From NCBI RefSeq assembly GCF_009908165.1, contig NZ_JAAAUC010000008.1, forward strand, positions 124,001 to 188,000: 64,000 nt of DNA. Reading direction: 5' to 3'. Position numbers and translations under genes: made by a program. The notes under the pieces are model-generated. The model had not been told where the DNA came from. It did not search any database and saw only the letters and a program-made list of their open reading frames with translations. Shown here one piece after another: positions 38,329 through 47,227 of the stretch. Position 1 is the stretch's first letter, and every line of letters begins with the position of its first letter. This stretch comes from Frigidibacter albus. GTDB lineage: Bacteria > Pseudomonadota > Alphaproteobacteria > Rhodobacterales > Rhodobacteraceae.

Positions 38329-38805
38329 ATGGCCGATACCAAACGGATCGTCGAGACGATCGAGACCTCTGACGATCCGGCGCAGCTGCGGCGGTTCATG
38401 GCGAATGCCCGGCAGAAGAAGGCGGCGGAGCTTTACGATCTGGCCTTCCGCCGGCTGCTGGAGGTGCTGCCCGATCCCGCGCCCGGCACGGTGGAGGGCG
38501 ACATGTGGCGGTCTGTCCATGCGCTGGAGCAGGTGCTGACCGAAGAACGCGGCAAGGCGGCGCGGCTGACGCGGACGCGGGCCAAGCTGACCAAGGGCGG
38601 CGCGATCCCGGTCTTGCGCGACTTCGACGCCAATCCCGAACTGGAGGGCGGCTTTGCGCTGCTGATCGCCCGCAAGCTGGCGGAATTCACCGGCGAGGCG
38701 GTGGTGCTGCGCCATGCGGCGAGCTTTGCCGCCGAGGTGGTGAGCGCGGCGCGCGACCGGCTGGAAGAGGCTGGGGTCGAGACCGAGGCGATGGGCGCGG
38801 CCTGA
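38329..38805 (+). CDS. hypothetical helical protein
   Basis: A 158-aa protein with a good ribosome site (GGAG, 7 nt before ATG). It is predicted all-helical and charged: 'DDPAQLRRFMANARQKKAAELYDLAFRR' (two helices), then 'LTEERGKAARLTRTRAKLTKGG' and a C-terminal 'LIARKLAEFTGEAVVLRHAASF'. The segment 'LRRFMANARQKKA' resembles modules in small alphaproteobacterial proteins of unknown role. Cytosolic; no function can be assigned. Confidence 0.68.
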   Translation: MADTKRIVETIETSDDPAQLRRFMANARQKKAAELYDLAFRRLLEVLPDPAPGTVEGDMWRSVHALEQVLTEERGKAARLTRTRAKLTKGGAIPVLRDFDANPELEGGFALLIARKLAEFTGEAVVLRHAASFAAEVVSAARDRLEEAGVETEAMGAA

Positions 38806-38896
38806 CGGTGCGGCGTTCGGGTCGGGCGCTCATATGCCCGCCCCGGCCGGAAAATCACCGCCCTGAAAGCGTCAGTCGGCCGAGGCCGGCGCCCCC

Positions 38897-39706
38897 TCAG
38901 CCCTCCCAGACCTCATCGGTCCAGACCTTGAAGCTTTTCAGCATATGCGGCCCGAACGAGTTCAGCAGCGGCACATCGGCCGCATCGCGTCCGCGGGCCA
39001 CGACGATCCGGCCGATGCGCGGGATATTGTTGCGCGCGTCGAAGGTCCACCAGCGCCCGCCCAGATACACCTCCATCCAGGCCGCGAAATCGCCCTCGCC
39101 CGCGGGCGGCACGCCGATATCGCCGAGGTAGCCGTTCACATAGCGCGCCGGGATGTTCATCGCGCGGCACAGCGTCACCGACAGATGCGCGAAGTCGCGG
39201 CACACGCCCTTGCGTTCCTGCCAGGCCTCATAGGCGGTGCGGGTGGACCGGGCATCCATGTAGTTGAAGGTGATGTGGTTGTGGACGTAATCGCAGATCG
39301 CCTGCACCCGGCCCCAGCCCGGCGCGACGTTGCCGAACAGGTCCCAGGCGGTCTGGCTCATCCGGTCGGTCTCGCAATAGCGGCTGCCCATCAGGTAGAG
39401 CAGCGTCTCATCGGGCAGCGCCGCGATCGGGATCTCGTTCGCCTCGGGCGCATGGACATCGGGCTGACCGCTGTCGCGCAGGGTGGCGTCATAGCTGAAG
39501 GTGAAATCGCCTGCAGGGGCCACGAAGCGGCGGCACAGATTGCCGAAAAGGTCGAAGTAGTTGTGCATCGGCACTTGCGGGTTCGTCAGTTGCACCTCGG
39601 GCGCGACCAGATCGGCATGGCGCTCGATATGCGGCGAGACGAGGCACACCATCGGGGTGGGCTGATCGCAAGTGATGGTGAATTCATGGCCGAAACGGAT
39701 GAGCAT
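38897..39706 (-). CDS. transglutaminase-like protein
   Basis: A 269-aa protein with an N-terminal beta-rich region (1-100) and a transglutaminase-like core (about 125-235). Cys169 lies in 'RKGVCRDFAHL', and the Asp of the triad is likely Asp223 in 'RWWTFDARNN'. At the position where the core usually has H-A-W it reads 'DFAAW' (206-210), so the canonical His is absent. I believe related bacterial proteins can also deviate at this position, so protease or transglutaminase activity is uncertain. No signal peptide; cytosolic. It follows the OsmC gene's opposite side by 84 nt; co-transcription is possible. Confidence 0.8.
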   Translation of the reverse strand: MLIRFGHEFTITCDQPTPMVCLVSPHIERHADLVAPEVQLTNPQVPMHNYFDLFGNLCRRFVAPAGDFTFSYDATLRDSGQPDVHAPEANEIPIAALPDETLLYLMGSRYCETDRMSQTAWDLFGNVAPGWGRVQAICDYVHNHITFNYMDARSTRTAYEAWQERKGVCRDFAHLSVTLCRAMNIPARYVNGYLGDIGVPPAGEGDFAAWMEVYLGGRWWTFDARNNIPRIGRIVVARGRDAADVPLLNSFGPHMLKSFKVWTDEVWEG

Positions 39707-39790
39707 GATTTGTTATTCTTTCCAGACCGGCACAAGAGAAGGGTATGGCGCCGCCCGGTCCGGACGGCGCCGCGAAGACGCTGACCGACC

Positions 39791-40216
39791 TTAGCCGATT
39801 GTCGCCTCCATCGTCACCTCGGCATTGAACAGTTTCGACACCGGGCAGCCGGTCTTTGCTTTCTGTGCCACTTCCATCAGCACCGACTCCTCGGCATCTG
39901 CCACGATCTGCGTCACCAGATGGACGCCGGTGATCTCGAAGCCGTCACCCTTCTTCTCGATCGTCACTTTCGACGTGGTCTCGATCCGGCCTGGGGTGAT
40001 GCCCTCGGCGCCCAGAAGGTTGGACAGCGCCATCGAGAAACAGGCGGCGTGGGCCGCGCCCAGAAGCTCTTCGGGGTTGGTGCCGGGCTGGCCTTCAAAC
40101 CGGGTGTTGAAGCCGTAGGGCTGTGCGTTCAGCGCGCCGCTTTCGGTGGAAACGGTGCCCTTGCCCTCTTTGATGCTGCCGGTCCATTCGGCCGATCCGC
40201 TCTTGGTGATCTTCAT
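39791..40216 (-). CDS. OsmC family peroxiredoxin
   Basis: A 141-aa protein with the two redox Cys of the OsmC/Ohr family, Cys59 in 'AHAACFSMAL' and Cys124 in 'TGCPVSKLF'. The layout (central 'NPEELLGAAHAACFSMALS', C-terminal 'CPVSKLFNAEVTMEA') matches OsmC rather than Ohr. These enzymes reduce organic hydroperoxides and fatty-acid peroxides. The start MKITKSG follows an AGGA-type site. Upstream (40217-40378) there is no gene. Confidence 0.92.
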   Translation of the reverse strand: MKITKSGSAEWTGSIKEGKGTVSTESGALNAQPYGFNTRFEGQPGTNPEELLGAAHAACFSMALSNLLGAEGITPGRIETTSKVTIEKKGDGFEITGVHLVTQIVADAEESVLMEVAQKAKTGCPVSKLFNAEVTMEATIG

Positions 40217-40324
40217 GGGAAGTCCTTTCCTGTGGTTTGGCCCCCGGGCCCTCGCGGACCCGGCATCAAACACCTGAATTTTCTGGCGTCCGACCTGTCT
40301 TGGGTCTCGATGTCCACCAGACAA

Positions 40325-40361
40325 CGCGGCAGGGGCGCCTCGGGTTGCATCCCCTGCCGCG
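40325..40361 (-). terminator. hairpin after the phytase-like gene, possible terminator
   Basis: A perfect 11-bp stem (CGCGGCAGGGG / CCCCTGCCGCG) with a 15-nt loop begins 18 nt after the stop of the minus-strand phytase-like gene. There is no T-run behind it on the minus strand, so it may be a weak or rho-assisted terminator or only an mRNA stabiliser. Confidence 0.45.
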
Positions 40362-40378
40362 ACTGGGCCCCGCCGCCG

Positions 40379-41749
40379 TCAGCGGGCCGCCAGCAGCTCG
40401 GGCACCGACAGCAGCATCATCTCGTTATCCGCCGCGCCATCGAGCTGGCGGCCCGAGGAGAACGGCAGGTTGTTGTCATTGCCGACCAGGATATGGGTCT
40501 CATCGACCTTCATCACGTCCTCGATGGTGAAGAAGGGGAAGGTCATCTTGCCGGTCAGGTCGCGGGCGGAGGCGGTCTCGAGCCGGTTCTTGCCCTCGGG
40601 GTCGGCGATGTCCATCAGGTCGATATGGCCGATGCGGCGCACGAAGCCCTCCGCGTCCACGGTGGCGGTGTCGATCAGCACCACCCGCTTGAGCATCGCC
40701 GGCGCCGGGAAGCAATCCGGCATCGGCTCGCCCGCGCATTTCAGCGAGGGGTCGCCCTCGCCATTGTCGCGCTCGATCACCAGCGCGCGGGTCTCGTCGA
40801 TGAAGTTGAAATCGCCGATGGCGGTCGCGCCCTCGGCCAGCGCGAACTTGAAGCTGTCGCCCGTCCACTCCGCCTTGGCCGGATCGAAGGCCAGCACCGT
40901 CAGGAAGTTGCCCTCCGGCGCGCCGTCCGCACCAAGCAGCGGCTTTTCCAGCATCGCCCACAGCAGGCCGGTGCCCGGCTGCAGCCCCATGCCCTCAAAG
41001 CCGCCCGAGCGCGCGACACGGTAGTCCTTGCCCGGCTGCGCGGGAACGGTGACGCCGGGGGTGTCGGGGCTCTTCAGCGGCTGGCCCTCCATCAGCGTCG
41101 GCACCACCTGCAGGATGCGCCCCTCGGTAGTGGCGCGGATCAGGTAGGGGCCGAACTCCTCGCCGATCCAGATATCGCCATCCACCAGCTGGATCGATTC
41201 CGGGTCGAAGTCGGCGCCGGTCAGGTAGCGCGCCTCGCTGGCTTCATAGGCGATGCGGAACGGCACCTTGCGGTCCGGGTCATGCAGGAACACGGTTTCC
41301 TTGACCGCGATCTTGCCGGTCTCGAAATCCGGGGCCATGCGCGAGAAGAACAGCAGCGCGTCGGGGCTGTTGCCCTTCGAGCCAAAGCCGTTGTCGGTCA
41401 GCACATAGATCGAGCCATCCTCGGCCGTCTCCATCGCAAAGCCCGACATGCCCTGCAGCGGCTGGCCGATGAAGGGAAGGGCAAGCCCGGTGGTGCGTTT
41501 GCCATGCATCCCGCCGGTATCGCCCATCACCGACATCGGCACGTCATTGCGGACGGGCCCGGTGAACTTGCCCGAGATCCAGGCATCTTGCGGCGCATCC
41601 GCCGGCGGCGCGATCAGGCTCAGCGCCGGCAGCACGGCATGGCCGGCGAGGGTTGCCGGGAACACGGTCTCGGGCTCCTGCGCGGCGGCTGGAAGGAAGG
41701 CCGCGCACAGCGCAGCAGAGCAGAGAAGGCGGGACAGGACAGTGGTCAT
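40379..41749 (-). CDS. secreted phytase-like / esterase-like protein
   Basis: A 456-aa protein with an N-terminal Sec signal peptide (hydrophobic 'LLCSAALCAAFLPAAAQ'). The body is beta-rich with 'GMSGFAMETAEDGSIYVLTDNGFG', 'LVDGDIWIGEEFGPYLIR' and 'GFEGMGLQPGTGLLWAMLEKP' (each shorter than a domain). These are the blade motifs of the 'esterase-like activity of phytase' family (a six-bladed propeller). Periplasmic. The activity of most members is untested, so 'phytase' should be read as a family name. Confidence 0.82.
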   Translation of the reverse strand: MTTVLSRLLCSAALCAAFLPAAAQEPETVFPATLAGHAVLPALSLIAPPADAPQDAWISGKFTGPVRNDVPMSVMGDTGGMHGKRTTGLALPFIGQPLQGMSGFAMETAEDGSIYVLTDNGFGSKGNSPDALLFFSRMAPDFETGKIAVKETVFLHDPDRKVPFRIAYEASEARYLTGADFDPESIQLVDGDIWIGEEFGPYLIRATTEGRILQVVPTLMEGQPLKSPDTPGVTVPAQPGKDYRVARSGGFEGMGLQPGTGLLWAMLEKPLLGADGAPEGNFLTVLAFDPAKAEWTGDSFKFALAEGATAIGDFNFIDETRALVIERDNGEGDPSLKCAGEPMPDCFPAPAMLKRVVLIDTATVDAEGFVRRIGHIDLMDIADPEGKNRLETASARDLTGKMTFPFFTIEDVMKVDETHILVGNDNNLPFSSGRQLDGAADNEMMLLSVPELLAAR

Positions 41750-42044
41750 CTGACGCTCCGAAACTGAAAGGGAAAGCGGAACCGGGCGCCGGAACCGGCG
41801 CGGGCCTGCCGACCTTGCGGCGGGCGCGTCACAGGCCCGCGGCGATTTCCTGAACTTCTTGCGACAGAACGGGGCTTAAACTGCCGTATAGATTGACCTT
41901 GCCGCCGATTTCAGCTAACGCGCCTGCATCCCTTGCCGGGGGAGGCCTGCCCATCGGGCAAGGACCACCGGCGGATCCTCGTTCGGGCGCCGGAACCATG
42001 CGCCCTTCACCCTTGCGGCCCGATGCCGCAATCTTAGGACGCAT
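41750..42044. other. divergent intergenic region upstream of the helicase (295 bp)
   Basis: It lies between the start of the phytase-like gene and the start of the DEAD-box gene and must contain both promoters. A stem CCTTGCC/GGCAAGG (41931/41957) is present. A 41-codon minus frame ending at 41829 has no family support. Confidence 0.35.
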
Positions 42045-43688
42045 ATGACCAAATTCTCTGATCTCGCGCTCGATCCCCGTGTTCTCCAGGCTGTCGCCGA
42101 AACCGGATACGAAACGCCGACCCCGATCCAGGCGCAGGCCATTCCGCATGCGCTCGAAGGCCGCGACGTGCTGGGGATTGCCCAGACCGGCACCGGCAAG
42201 ACCGCCAGCTTCACGCTGCCGATGATCACCCTGCTGGGCCAGGGCCGGGCCCGGGCGAGGATGCCGCGTTCGCTGGTGCTGGCGCCGACGCGCGAGCTTG
42301 CAGCGCAGGTCGCGGAAAACTTCGACACCTATGCCAAGCACACCCGCCTGACCAAGGCGCTGCTGATCGGCGGCGTCAGCTTTGGCGAACAGGACAAGCT
42401 GATCGACCGCGGCGTCGACGTGCTGATCGCCACCCCGGGCCGGCTGCTGGACCATTTCGAGCGTGGCAAGCTGCTGCTGACTGGCGTGCAGATCATGGTG
42501 GTCGATGAGGCCGACCGGATGCTGGACATGGGCTTCATCCCCGATATCGAGCGCATCTTCCAGCTGACCCCCTTCACCCGTCAGACCCTGTTCTTCAGCG
42601 CCACGATGGCGCCGGAAATCGAGCGGATCACCAACACCTTCCTGCACTCGCCGGTCCGCGTCGAAGTCGCGCGCCAGGCCACCGCCGGGGAAAACATCAC
42701 CCAGCGTCTGGTCGAGCTGCACCCGACCCGCCGCGACATGGGCCCCAAGCAAAAGCGCGAGCTGCTGCGCCGGATCATCGAGACCGAGGCCGAGGCCTGC
42801 ACCAACGCGATCATCTTCTGCAACCGCAAGACAGAGGTCGATATCGTCGCCAAGTCGCTGAAGGCCTACGGCTTCGACGCGGCGCCGATCCATGGCGATC
42901 TGGAGCAGAGCCAGCGCACAAAGACGTTGGATGGCTTCCGCGATGGCACGCTGCGCTTCCTCGTCGCCTCGGACGTGGCCGCGCGCGGGCTGGATATTCC
43001 GGCCGTCAGCCATGTGTTCAACTTCGACGTTCCCAGCCATGCCGAGGACTATGTCCACCGCATCGGCCGCACGGGGCGCGCCGGGCGCAAGGGCACGGCC
43101 TATACGCTGTCGACCCCGTCGGACGAAAAGTACCTGGCGGCGATTGAATCGCTGCTGAAGATGCCGCTGCCGCGGGTGCCGGTGCCGGAAGGCTTCATCG
43201 CCAGCGAAACCGGCGAGCCGGATGCGCCCTCTGGCCGCAGCGGCAGCAGCCGGGGCGGAAGCCGCGGCGGGCGCGGTGCGCCGGCTGCCCGCGAAGACGA
43301 CCGCAGCGGCGAGCGCGCCGAACGCAACGCCGGGCGCGACGGCGAACGTCGCACCCGCAAGCCGCGCAGCGAGGCTGCTCCGGTTGCCGAGGTGACGCAA
43401 GCCGTGCCGGCCGCGATGCCGACCGATGTGCAGGCTGCCCCCGAGGCCGCCCCGCGTGAGGTTGCCGCCGCCCCTGCCCCGCGCAACGAAGAGCCGCGCG
43501 AGACCCGCCAGGAACCCCGGCGCGAACCGCGCCGCGACGACCGGCGCGAGGATACTCGCCGCGAACCGCGCCGCGATGACCGCCGCGAGCGCAACGACGC
43601 TCCGGTGGTCGGCATGGGCGACCATGTGCCGGACTTCCTGCTGCGCGGCTTCAAGATGCCGGTGGCGCCGGATACGGCTGAAGGCTGA
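42045..43688 (+). CDS. DEAD-box ATP-dependent RNA helicase
   Basis: A 547-aa helicase with the full motif set: Q motif 'YETPTPIQAQAIP', Walker A 'AQTGTGKT' (~46-53), 'PTRELAAQV', 'DEAD' (~155), 'FSATM', 'ARGLDIP' and 'HRIGRTGRAGRKG'. The C-terminal tail (from ~395) is low-complexity and very basic/acidic, ending in repeats such as 'RREPRRDDRRE'. This resembles the RhlE/DeaD-type tails that bind RNA. A role in ribosome assembly or mRNA decay is likely; the facing gene encodes RNase J. RhlE subgroup is my guess. Confidence 0.93.
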   Translation: MTKFSDLALDPRVLQAVAETGYETPTPIQAQAIPHALEGRDVLGIAQTGTGKTASFTLPMITLLGQGRARARMPRSLVLAPTRELAAQVAENFDTYAKHTRLTKALLIGGVSFGEQDKLIDRGVDVLIATPGRLLDHFERGKLLLTGVQIMVVDEADRMLDMGFIPDIERIFQLTPFTRQTLFFSATMAPEIERITNTFLHSPVRVEVARQATAGENITQRLVELHPTRRDMGPKQKRELLRRIIETEAEACTNAIIFCNRKTEVDIVAKSLKAYGFDAAPIHGDLEQSQRTKTLDGFRDGTLRFLVASDVAARGLDIPAVSHVFNFDVPSHAEDYVHRIGRTGRAGRKGTAYTLSTPSDEKYLAAIESLLKMPLPRVPVPEGFIASETGEPDAPSGRSGSSRGGSRGGRGAPAAREDDRSGERAERNAGRDGERRTRKPRSEAAPVAEVTQAVPAAMPTDVQAAPEAAPREVAAAPAPRNEEPRETRQEPRREPRRDDRREDTRREPRRDDRRERNDAPVVGMGDHVPDFLLRGFKMPVAPDTAEG

Positions 43689-43720
43689 CTTTTACCTGAA
43701 CTCTGGGCAGAGCAATCCTT

Positions 43721-43891
43721 TGCCCGGAATCAAGGCGCTTTAGCGCCGCAGGGCAGCGCCCGTCCGCCCCCTCGGGCGGGCGCTTTCAACGGTAGCGCCC
43801 AGAACGCCGGTGGAGGGGGTTGAACCATAAACCGCTTAGAACTGGCGTTGCTCGCCCACCCGGCGGCCAGGCCCTGCCCTCTGACAGTGAC
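43721..43891 (+). repeat. dispersed intergenic repeat, copy 4
   Basis: About 171 bp in the convergent gap between the helicase and rnj genes. It starts TGCCCGGAATCAAGG, has the GGCGC-TTTA-GCGCC hairpin, GCGCCCGTCCGCCCC...CGGGCGGGCGC, 'TTGAACCATAAA', CGCCCACCCGGCGG, and ends CCTCTGACAGTGAC. It is collinear with copy 1 and, reversed, with copy 3. Confidence 0.87.
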
Positions 43892-43905
43892 TGATCCAGA
43901 TAGGA

Positions 43906-43933
43906 AAAGGCCCCGGATCACTCCGGGGCCTTT
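43906..43933. terminator. bidirectional terminator between the helicase and rnj
   Basis: A perfect 12-bp stem (AAAGGCCCCGGA / TCCGGGGCCTTT) with the loop TCAC. On the + strand it is followed by CGCTTTT, and on the minus strand by TTCCTA after TTTT pairing. It lies in a convergent gap, so it can serve both genes. Confidence 0.85.
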
Positions 43934-43961
43934 CGCTTTTCGCATCATCGGTGCCGCAGGA

Positions 43962-45641
43962 TCAGTCGGCCATCAGCCGGCTGATCACCACCGTCACTTC
44001 CGGCTTGCGGCCGATTTCCTCGACCGAGACCTGACGGATCAGCCGGCGGATCGCCTCGTCCATCTTGTCGTCGTTCTTCACGGTCTTGGTGTCGACCCGG
44101 TCCAGGAACTCCGCCAGATCGGCCTCGAGCGTGTCGGCCAGCGACTTGCCGTTGCGCCCCAGGGCGGGCAGGCCCATGATCTCGACCCAGGCATCGCCAA
44201 GCGGCACGTCATCCTCATCGACGATGATCGTCGCCAGCACATGCCCGTTCAGCGCCATGCGCAGACGGTCGCGCACCACGCCGTCCATCGCGCCGATCAG
44301 CACCGCGCCGTCCAGATAGATGCGGCCGGTCTCGATATATTCCACCACCTCGGGGCTCTTGCCGGTCAGGTTGACCATGGTGCCGTTGGTGGCGACCTCG
44401 GCGGCGATACCCTTGGCCAGCGCCAGCTTCACATGCTCACGCAGGTGCCGGTGCTCGCCATGCATCGGGATCAGCATGGTCGGTTTCATCAGGTCATGCA
44501 CCGCTTCAAGATCGGGGCGGTTGGCATGGCCCGACACATGGTAGAGCCCGTTGTGATCGTCGATCACGTCGACGCCCATTTCGGAAAACGCATTCATGAT
44601 GCGGATCACGCCGCGTTCATTGCCCGGGATGGTCTTGGACGAGAACAAGAAGGTGTCGCCCTCTTTCAGCGTCAGCCCCAGATAGCGGCCGCGCGACAGC
44701 TGGGCCGAGGCGGCGCGCCGCTCGCCCTGGCTGCCGGTCACGATCAGCATCAGGTTGTCGCGGCCGATCTGCGCCGCCTGTTCGGGCGTCACGATCGGCG
44801 GGAAGTCGGTCAGCACGCCGGTTTCCACCGCCGCCGTCAGCATCTTCTTCATCGCCCGGCCCAGCATGCAGACCGACCGGCCCGCAGCCTCGCCGGCCTC
44901 GGCCAGCGACTTCAGCCGCGCGACGTTGGACGCGAAGGTCGTCGCCACGACCATGCCCTTCGAATTCGCCACCAGATCGCGCAGCGGATCGGCCAGAACC
45001 GATTCCGACCGCCCCGGATGGTGCGAGAAGATGTTGGTGCTGTCGCACATCATCGCATGGACCGGACGCTCACGCGCGATATCATGCCATTCTTGCGGGC
45101 TGAAGGGCTCGCCCACGACCGGGTTGCCATCCAGCTTGAAGTCGCCGGTATGCACGATCCGGCCCGCCGGCGTGTCGATGATCAGCGCCGAGCTTTCGGG
45201 GATGGAATGGCTGACCGGCACGAACTGCACCTTGAACGGCCCCGCCTCCACCACATCCGGGCGCGGCGCCACGATGTGCAGCGCATCGGTCGGCACGTTG
45301 TGGTCTTCCAGCTTCAGCTTGGCGATGGCGGCAGTGAACTTGCGCGCATAGATCGGCGCCTTCAGCTTGGGCCACAGATGCCCCACCGCGCCGACATGGT
45401 CTTCATGCGCGTGGGTGATGAAGATCGCGTCCAGCCGGTCGGCGCGGGCGATCAGCCAGCTGAGGTCGGGCATGATCAGATCGACGCCGGGGCTGGTATC
45501 CATGTCGGGGAAGGTCACGCCCATGTCGACAAGGATCAGCCGCTCGCGCCCCTCTGGCCCGTAGCCATAGACATAGGCGTTCATGCCGATCTCTCCGGCG
45601 CCGCCGAGGGGCAGATAAATCAGCCGGTCCTTTTTGCTCAT
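43962..45641 (-). CDS. rnj: ribonuclease J
   Basis: A 559-aa metallo-beta-lactamase/beta-CASP RNase. The zinc motif HxHxDH is 'HAHEDH' at 77-82, preceded by the N-terminal 'LPLGGAGEIGMN' typical of RNase J. 'MHGEHRHLREH' is a later motif. It performs 5'-3' exonucleolytic and endonucleolytic RNA processing; in alphaproteobacteria it matures rRNA and trims mRNA. It overlaps coaX by 4 nt and is the last gene of the nuo-linked series. Confidence 0.94.
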   Translation of the reverse strand: MSKKDRLIYLPLGGAGEIGMNAYVYGYGPEGRERLILVDMGVTFPDMDTSPGVDLIMPDLSWLIARADRLDAIFITHAHEDHVGAVGHLWPKLKAPIYARKFTAAIAKLKLEDHNVPTDALHIVAPRPDVVEAGPFKVQFVPVSHSIPESSALIIDTPAGRIVHTGDFKLDGNPVVGEPFSPQEWHDIARERPVHAMMCDSTNIFSHHPGRSESVLADPLRDLVANSKGMVVATTFASNVARLKSLAEAGEAAGRSVCMLGRAMKKMLTAAVETGVLTDFPPIVTPEQAAQIGRDNLMLIVTGSQGERRAASAQLSRGRYLGLTLKEGDTFLFSSKTIPGNERGVIRIMNAFSEMGVDVIDDHNGLYHVSGHANRPDLEAVHDLMKPTMLIPMHGEHRHLREHVKLALAKGIAAEVATNGTMVNLTGKSPEVVEYIETGRIYLDGAVLIGAMDGVVRDRLRMALNGHVLATIIVDEDDVPLGDAWVEIMGLPALGRNGKSLADTLEADLAEFLDRVDTKTVKNDDKMDEAIRRLIRQVSVEEIGRKPEVTVVISRLMAD

Positions 45642-46417
45642 GCCGTCTCCAGTGCCGTGTTGTATTCATGTATGAGGACCAGCCCCTGCATCGTCAGGTC
45701 ATCATCGACCGCGTCGAAGAGGTCAAACCCTTGTGCAAACAGCGGCGCGAGTCCGCCGGTCGCGATCACCCGCATCGGGCGTTCGCGTTCGATCCTTATC
45801 TGGCGCACGATGCCTTCCACAAGGCCGATATACCCCCAATAGACCCCTGATTGCATGCAGGCGATGGTGTTTGTGCCAATCGCCGACTGCGGGCGGGTCA
45901 CATCGACGTGTGGCAAAGCAGCCGCCGCCATGTGCAGCGCCTCGAGGCTGAGGTTCACGCCGGGGGCGATGACGCCGCCGATATAGGCGCCGTCGATGTC
46001 CACCACGTCGAAGGTGGTCGCCGTGCCGAAATCCACCACGATCAGGTCGCCACCGAATTTGCCGAAGCCCGCGACGGTGTTGACCAGCCGGTCCGGACCG
46101 ACGGTCGTGCCCTGATCGACCCGAGGGGCGACGGGCAGCGCACATTCCGGCTTGCCGACCACCAGCGGGCGGGTGTCGAAATAGCGGTTGCACAGCACCC
46201 GCAGGTTGAACACCACCCGCGGCACGGTCGAGGAGATGATGACCTTGGTGATCTCGGCATTGATCTTCTTCAGGCCCATCAGCGTCGACAGCCAGACGAA
46301 ATACTCATCCGCCGTGCGCCGGTGATCGGTCGCGATGCGCCAGGTGTCGAGGAATCCCTCGCCATCCCAGATCGAGAACACCGTGTTGGTGTTGCCGCAG
46401 TCGATGCACAGCAGCAT
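45638..46417 (-). CDS. coaX: type III pantothenate kinase
   Basis: A 259-aa enzyme that phosphorylates pantothenate in CoA biosynthesis. The P-loop-like 'MLLCIDCGNTNTVFS' and 'VVDFGTATTFDVVD', then 'GGVIAPG', are the ASKHA-fold signatures of CoaX. The ATG at 46417 is chosen over one five codons upstream because GGGAGG precedes it. It lies 27 nt after birA and overlaps rnj. Confidence 0.93.
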   Translation of the reverse strand: MLLCIDCGNTNTVFSIWDGEGFLDTWRIATDHRRTADEYFVWLSTLMGLKKINAEITKVIISSTVPRVVFNLRVLCNRYFDTRPLVVGKPECALPVAPRVDQGTTVGPDRLVNTVAGFGKFGGDLIVVDFGTATTFDVVDIDGAYIGGVIAPGVNLSLEALHMAAAALPHVDVTRPQSAIGTNTIACMQSGVYWGYIGLVEGIVRQIRIERERPMRVIATGGLAPLFAQGFDLFDAVDDDLTMQGLVLIHEYNTALETA

Positions 46418-46444
46418 GTCGCCTCCCCCCAAGAGAACCCTGGC

Positions 46445-47227
46445 CTAGAAATACACATCCGCCGCGGGCACGGCGCGGCGCCCCTGCGCCGTTGCCAGCA
46501 CCAACGCGCCAGTGTCGTCGATGGTCTCGAACCGGCCCTCGATAACTTCTGTCATCGTGCGGGCGGTGATGGTCTGGCCAATGCGCGCGGCGCGGGCCAG
46601 CCAGGCAGTGCGGATGGGGCCAAAGCCGAAGGTTGCCAGCTGCGCCTCGCACCGGGCGAAGGCCGCGGCGAGGTAGGTGAGAAACTCTTCGGGCGGCAGG
46701 GTCAGGCCGGTTTCGCCCGCCACCGAGACGGGGGGCGCGGTCACCGGGTCCAGCCCCGCGACATCGGGCGCGGCGGCCAGGTTCACGCCGATGCCGATGG
46801 CGAGGTGGCTGACCGCCCTGCCCCCGCCAAGGCTTTCCAGCAAGATCCCCGCGACCTTGCCGCCGTTCAGCAGCACGTCATTGGGCCATTTGATTGAGAG
46901 GTTGGCAGACGGGCCGACCACCGCGCCAAGCGCCTCGTGCAGCGCCAGCGCGGCGACGAAGCTGCGCAGCGCGGCGTCCTGCGCGGTGCCGGTGGGACGC
47001 ATCAGCAGGGTGGCGGCGAAATTCCCGGGGGTATCTTGCCAGCTACGCCCGCGGCGGGCGCGGCCCGCGGTCTGGCGCAGCGCCAGGATCCAGGTCGGCT
47101 GCGTCAGGTGCGGGGCAAGGCGTGCCGCCTGAGCATTCGTGCTGTCGACCTCGGGCAGGACGTGGCGGGCCACGCCCTCGGGCCAGGCCCAGAGGTCAGC
47201 GGCCCGCGTGTCGGTGCTACCGGACAA
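46445..47227 (-). CDS. birA: biotin--[acetyl-CoA-carboxylase] ligase
   Basis: About 260 aa, a monofunctional (group I) biotin protein ligase without the DNA-binding domain. The catalytic loop is 'GRARRGRSW'. 'EVDSTNAQA' at the N-terminus and '[18 protein letters not shown]' are family motifs. The start is uncertain: no ATG fits, and TTG at 47227 (overlapping the nuoN end by 11 nt) is the best fit to homolog length. Position after nuoN and before coaX is usual in Rhodobacteraceae. Confidence 0.85.
   Translation of the reverse strand: MSGSTDTRAADLWAWPEGVARHVLPEVDSTNAQAARLAPHLTQPTWILALRQTAGRARRGRSWQDTPGNFAATLLMRPTGTAQDAALRSFVAALALHEALGAVVGPSANLSIKWPNDVLLNGGKVAGILLESLGGGRAVSHLAIGIGVNLAAAPDVAGLDPVTAPPVSVAGETGLTLPPEEFLTYLAAAFARCEAQLATFGFGPIRTAWLARAARIGQTITARTMTEVIEGRFETIDDTGALVLATAQGRRAVPAADVYF

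Noticed and set aside
39747-39771. GGCGCCG/CGGCGCC hairpin between the OsmC-like and transglutaminase-like genes as terminator
   Set aside because: The stem is short (7 bp), there is no T-run, and both genes are on the same strand with a small gap.
41829-41954. 41-codon minus frame between the phytase-like and helicase genes
   Set aside because: No ribosome binding site or homology could be recognised; length is compatible with chance.
41829-43625. Minus-strand open frame of about 598 codons opposite the DEAD-box gene
   Set aside because: Antisense to an unambiguous helicase. Its composition is low complexity and there is no ribosome site or family.
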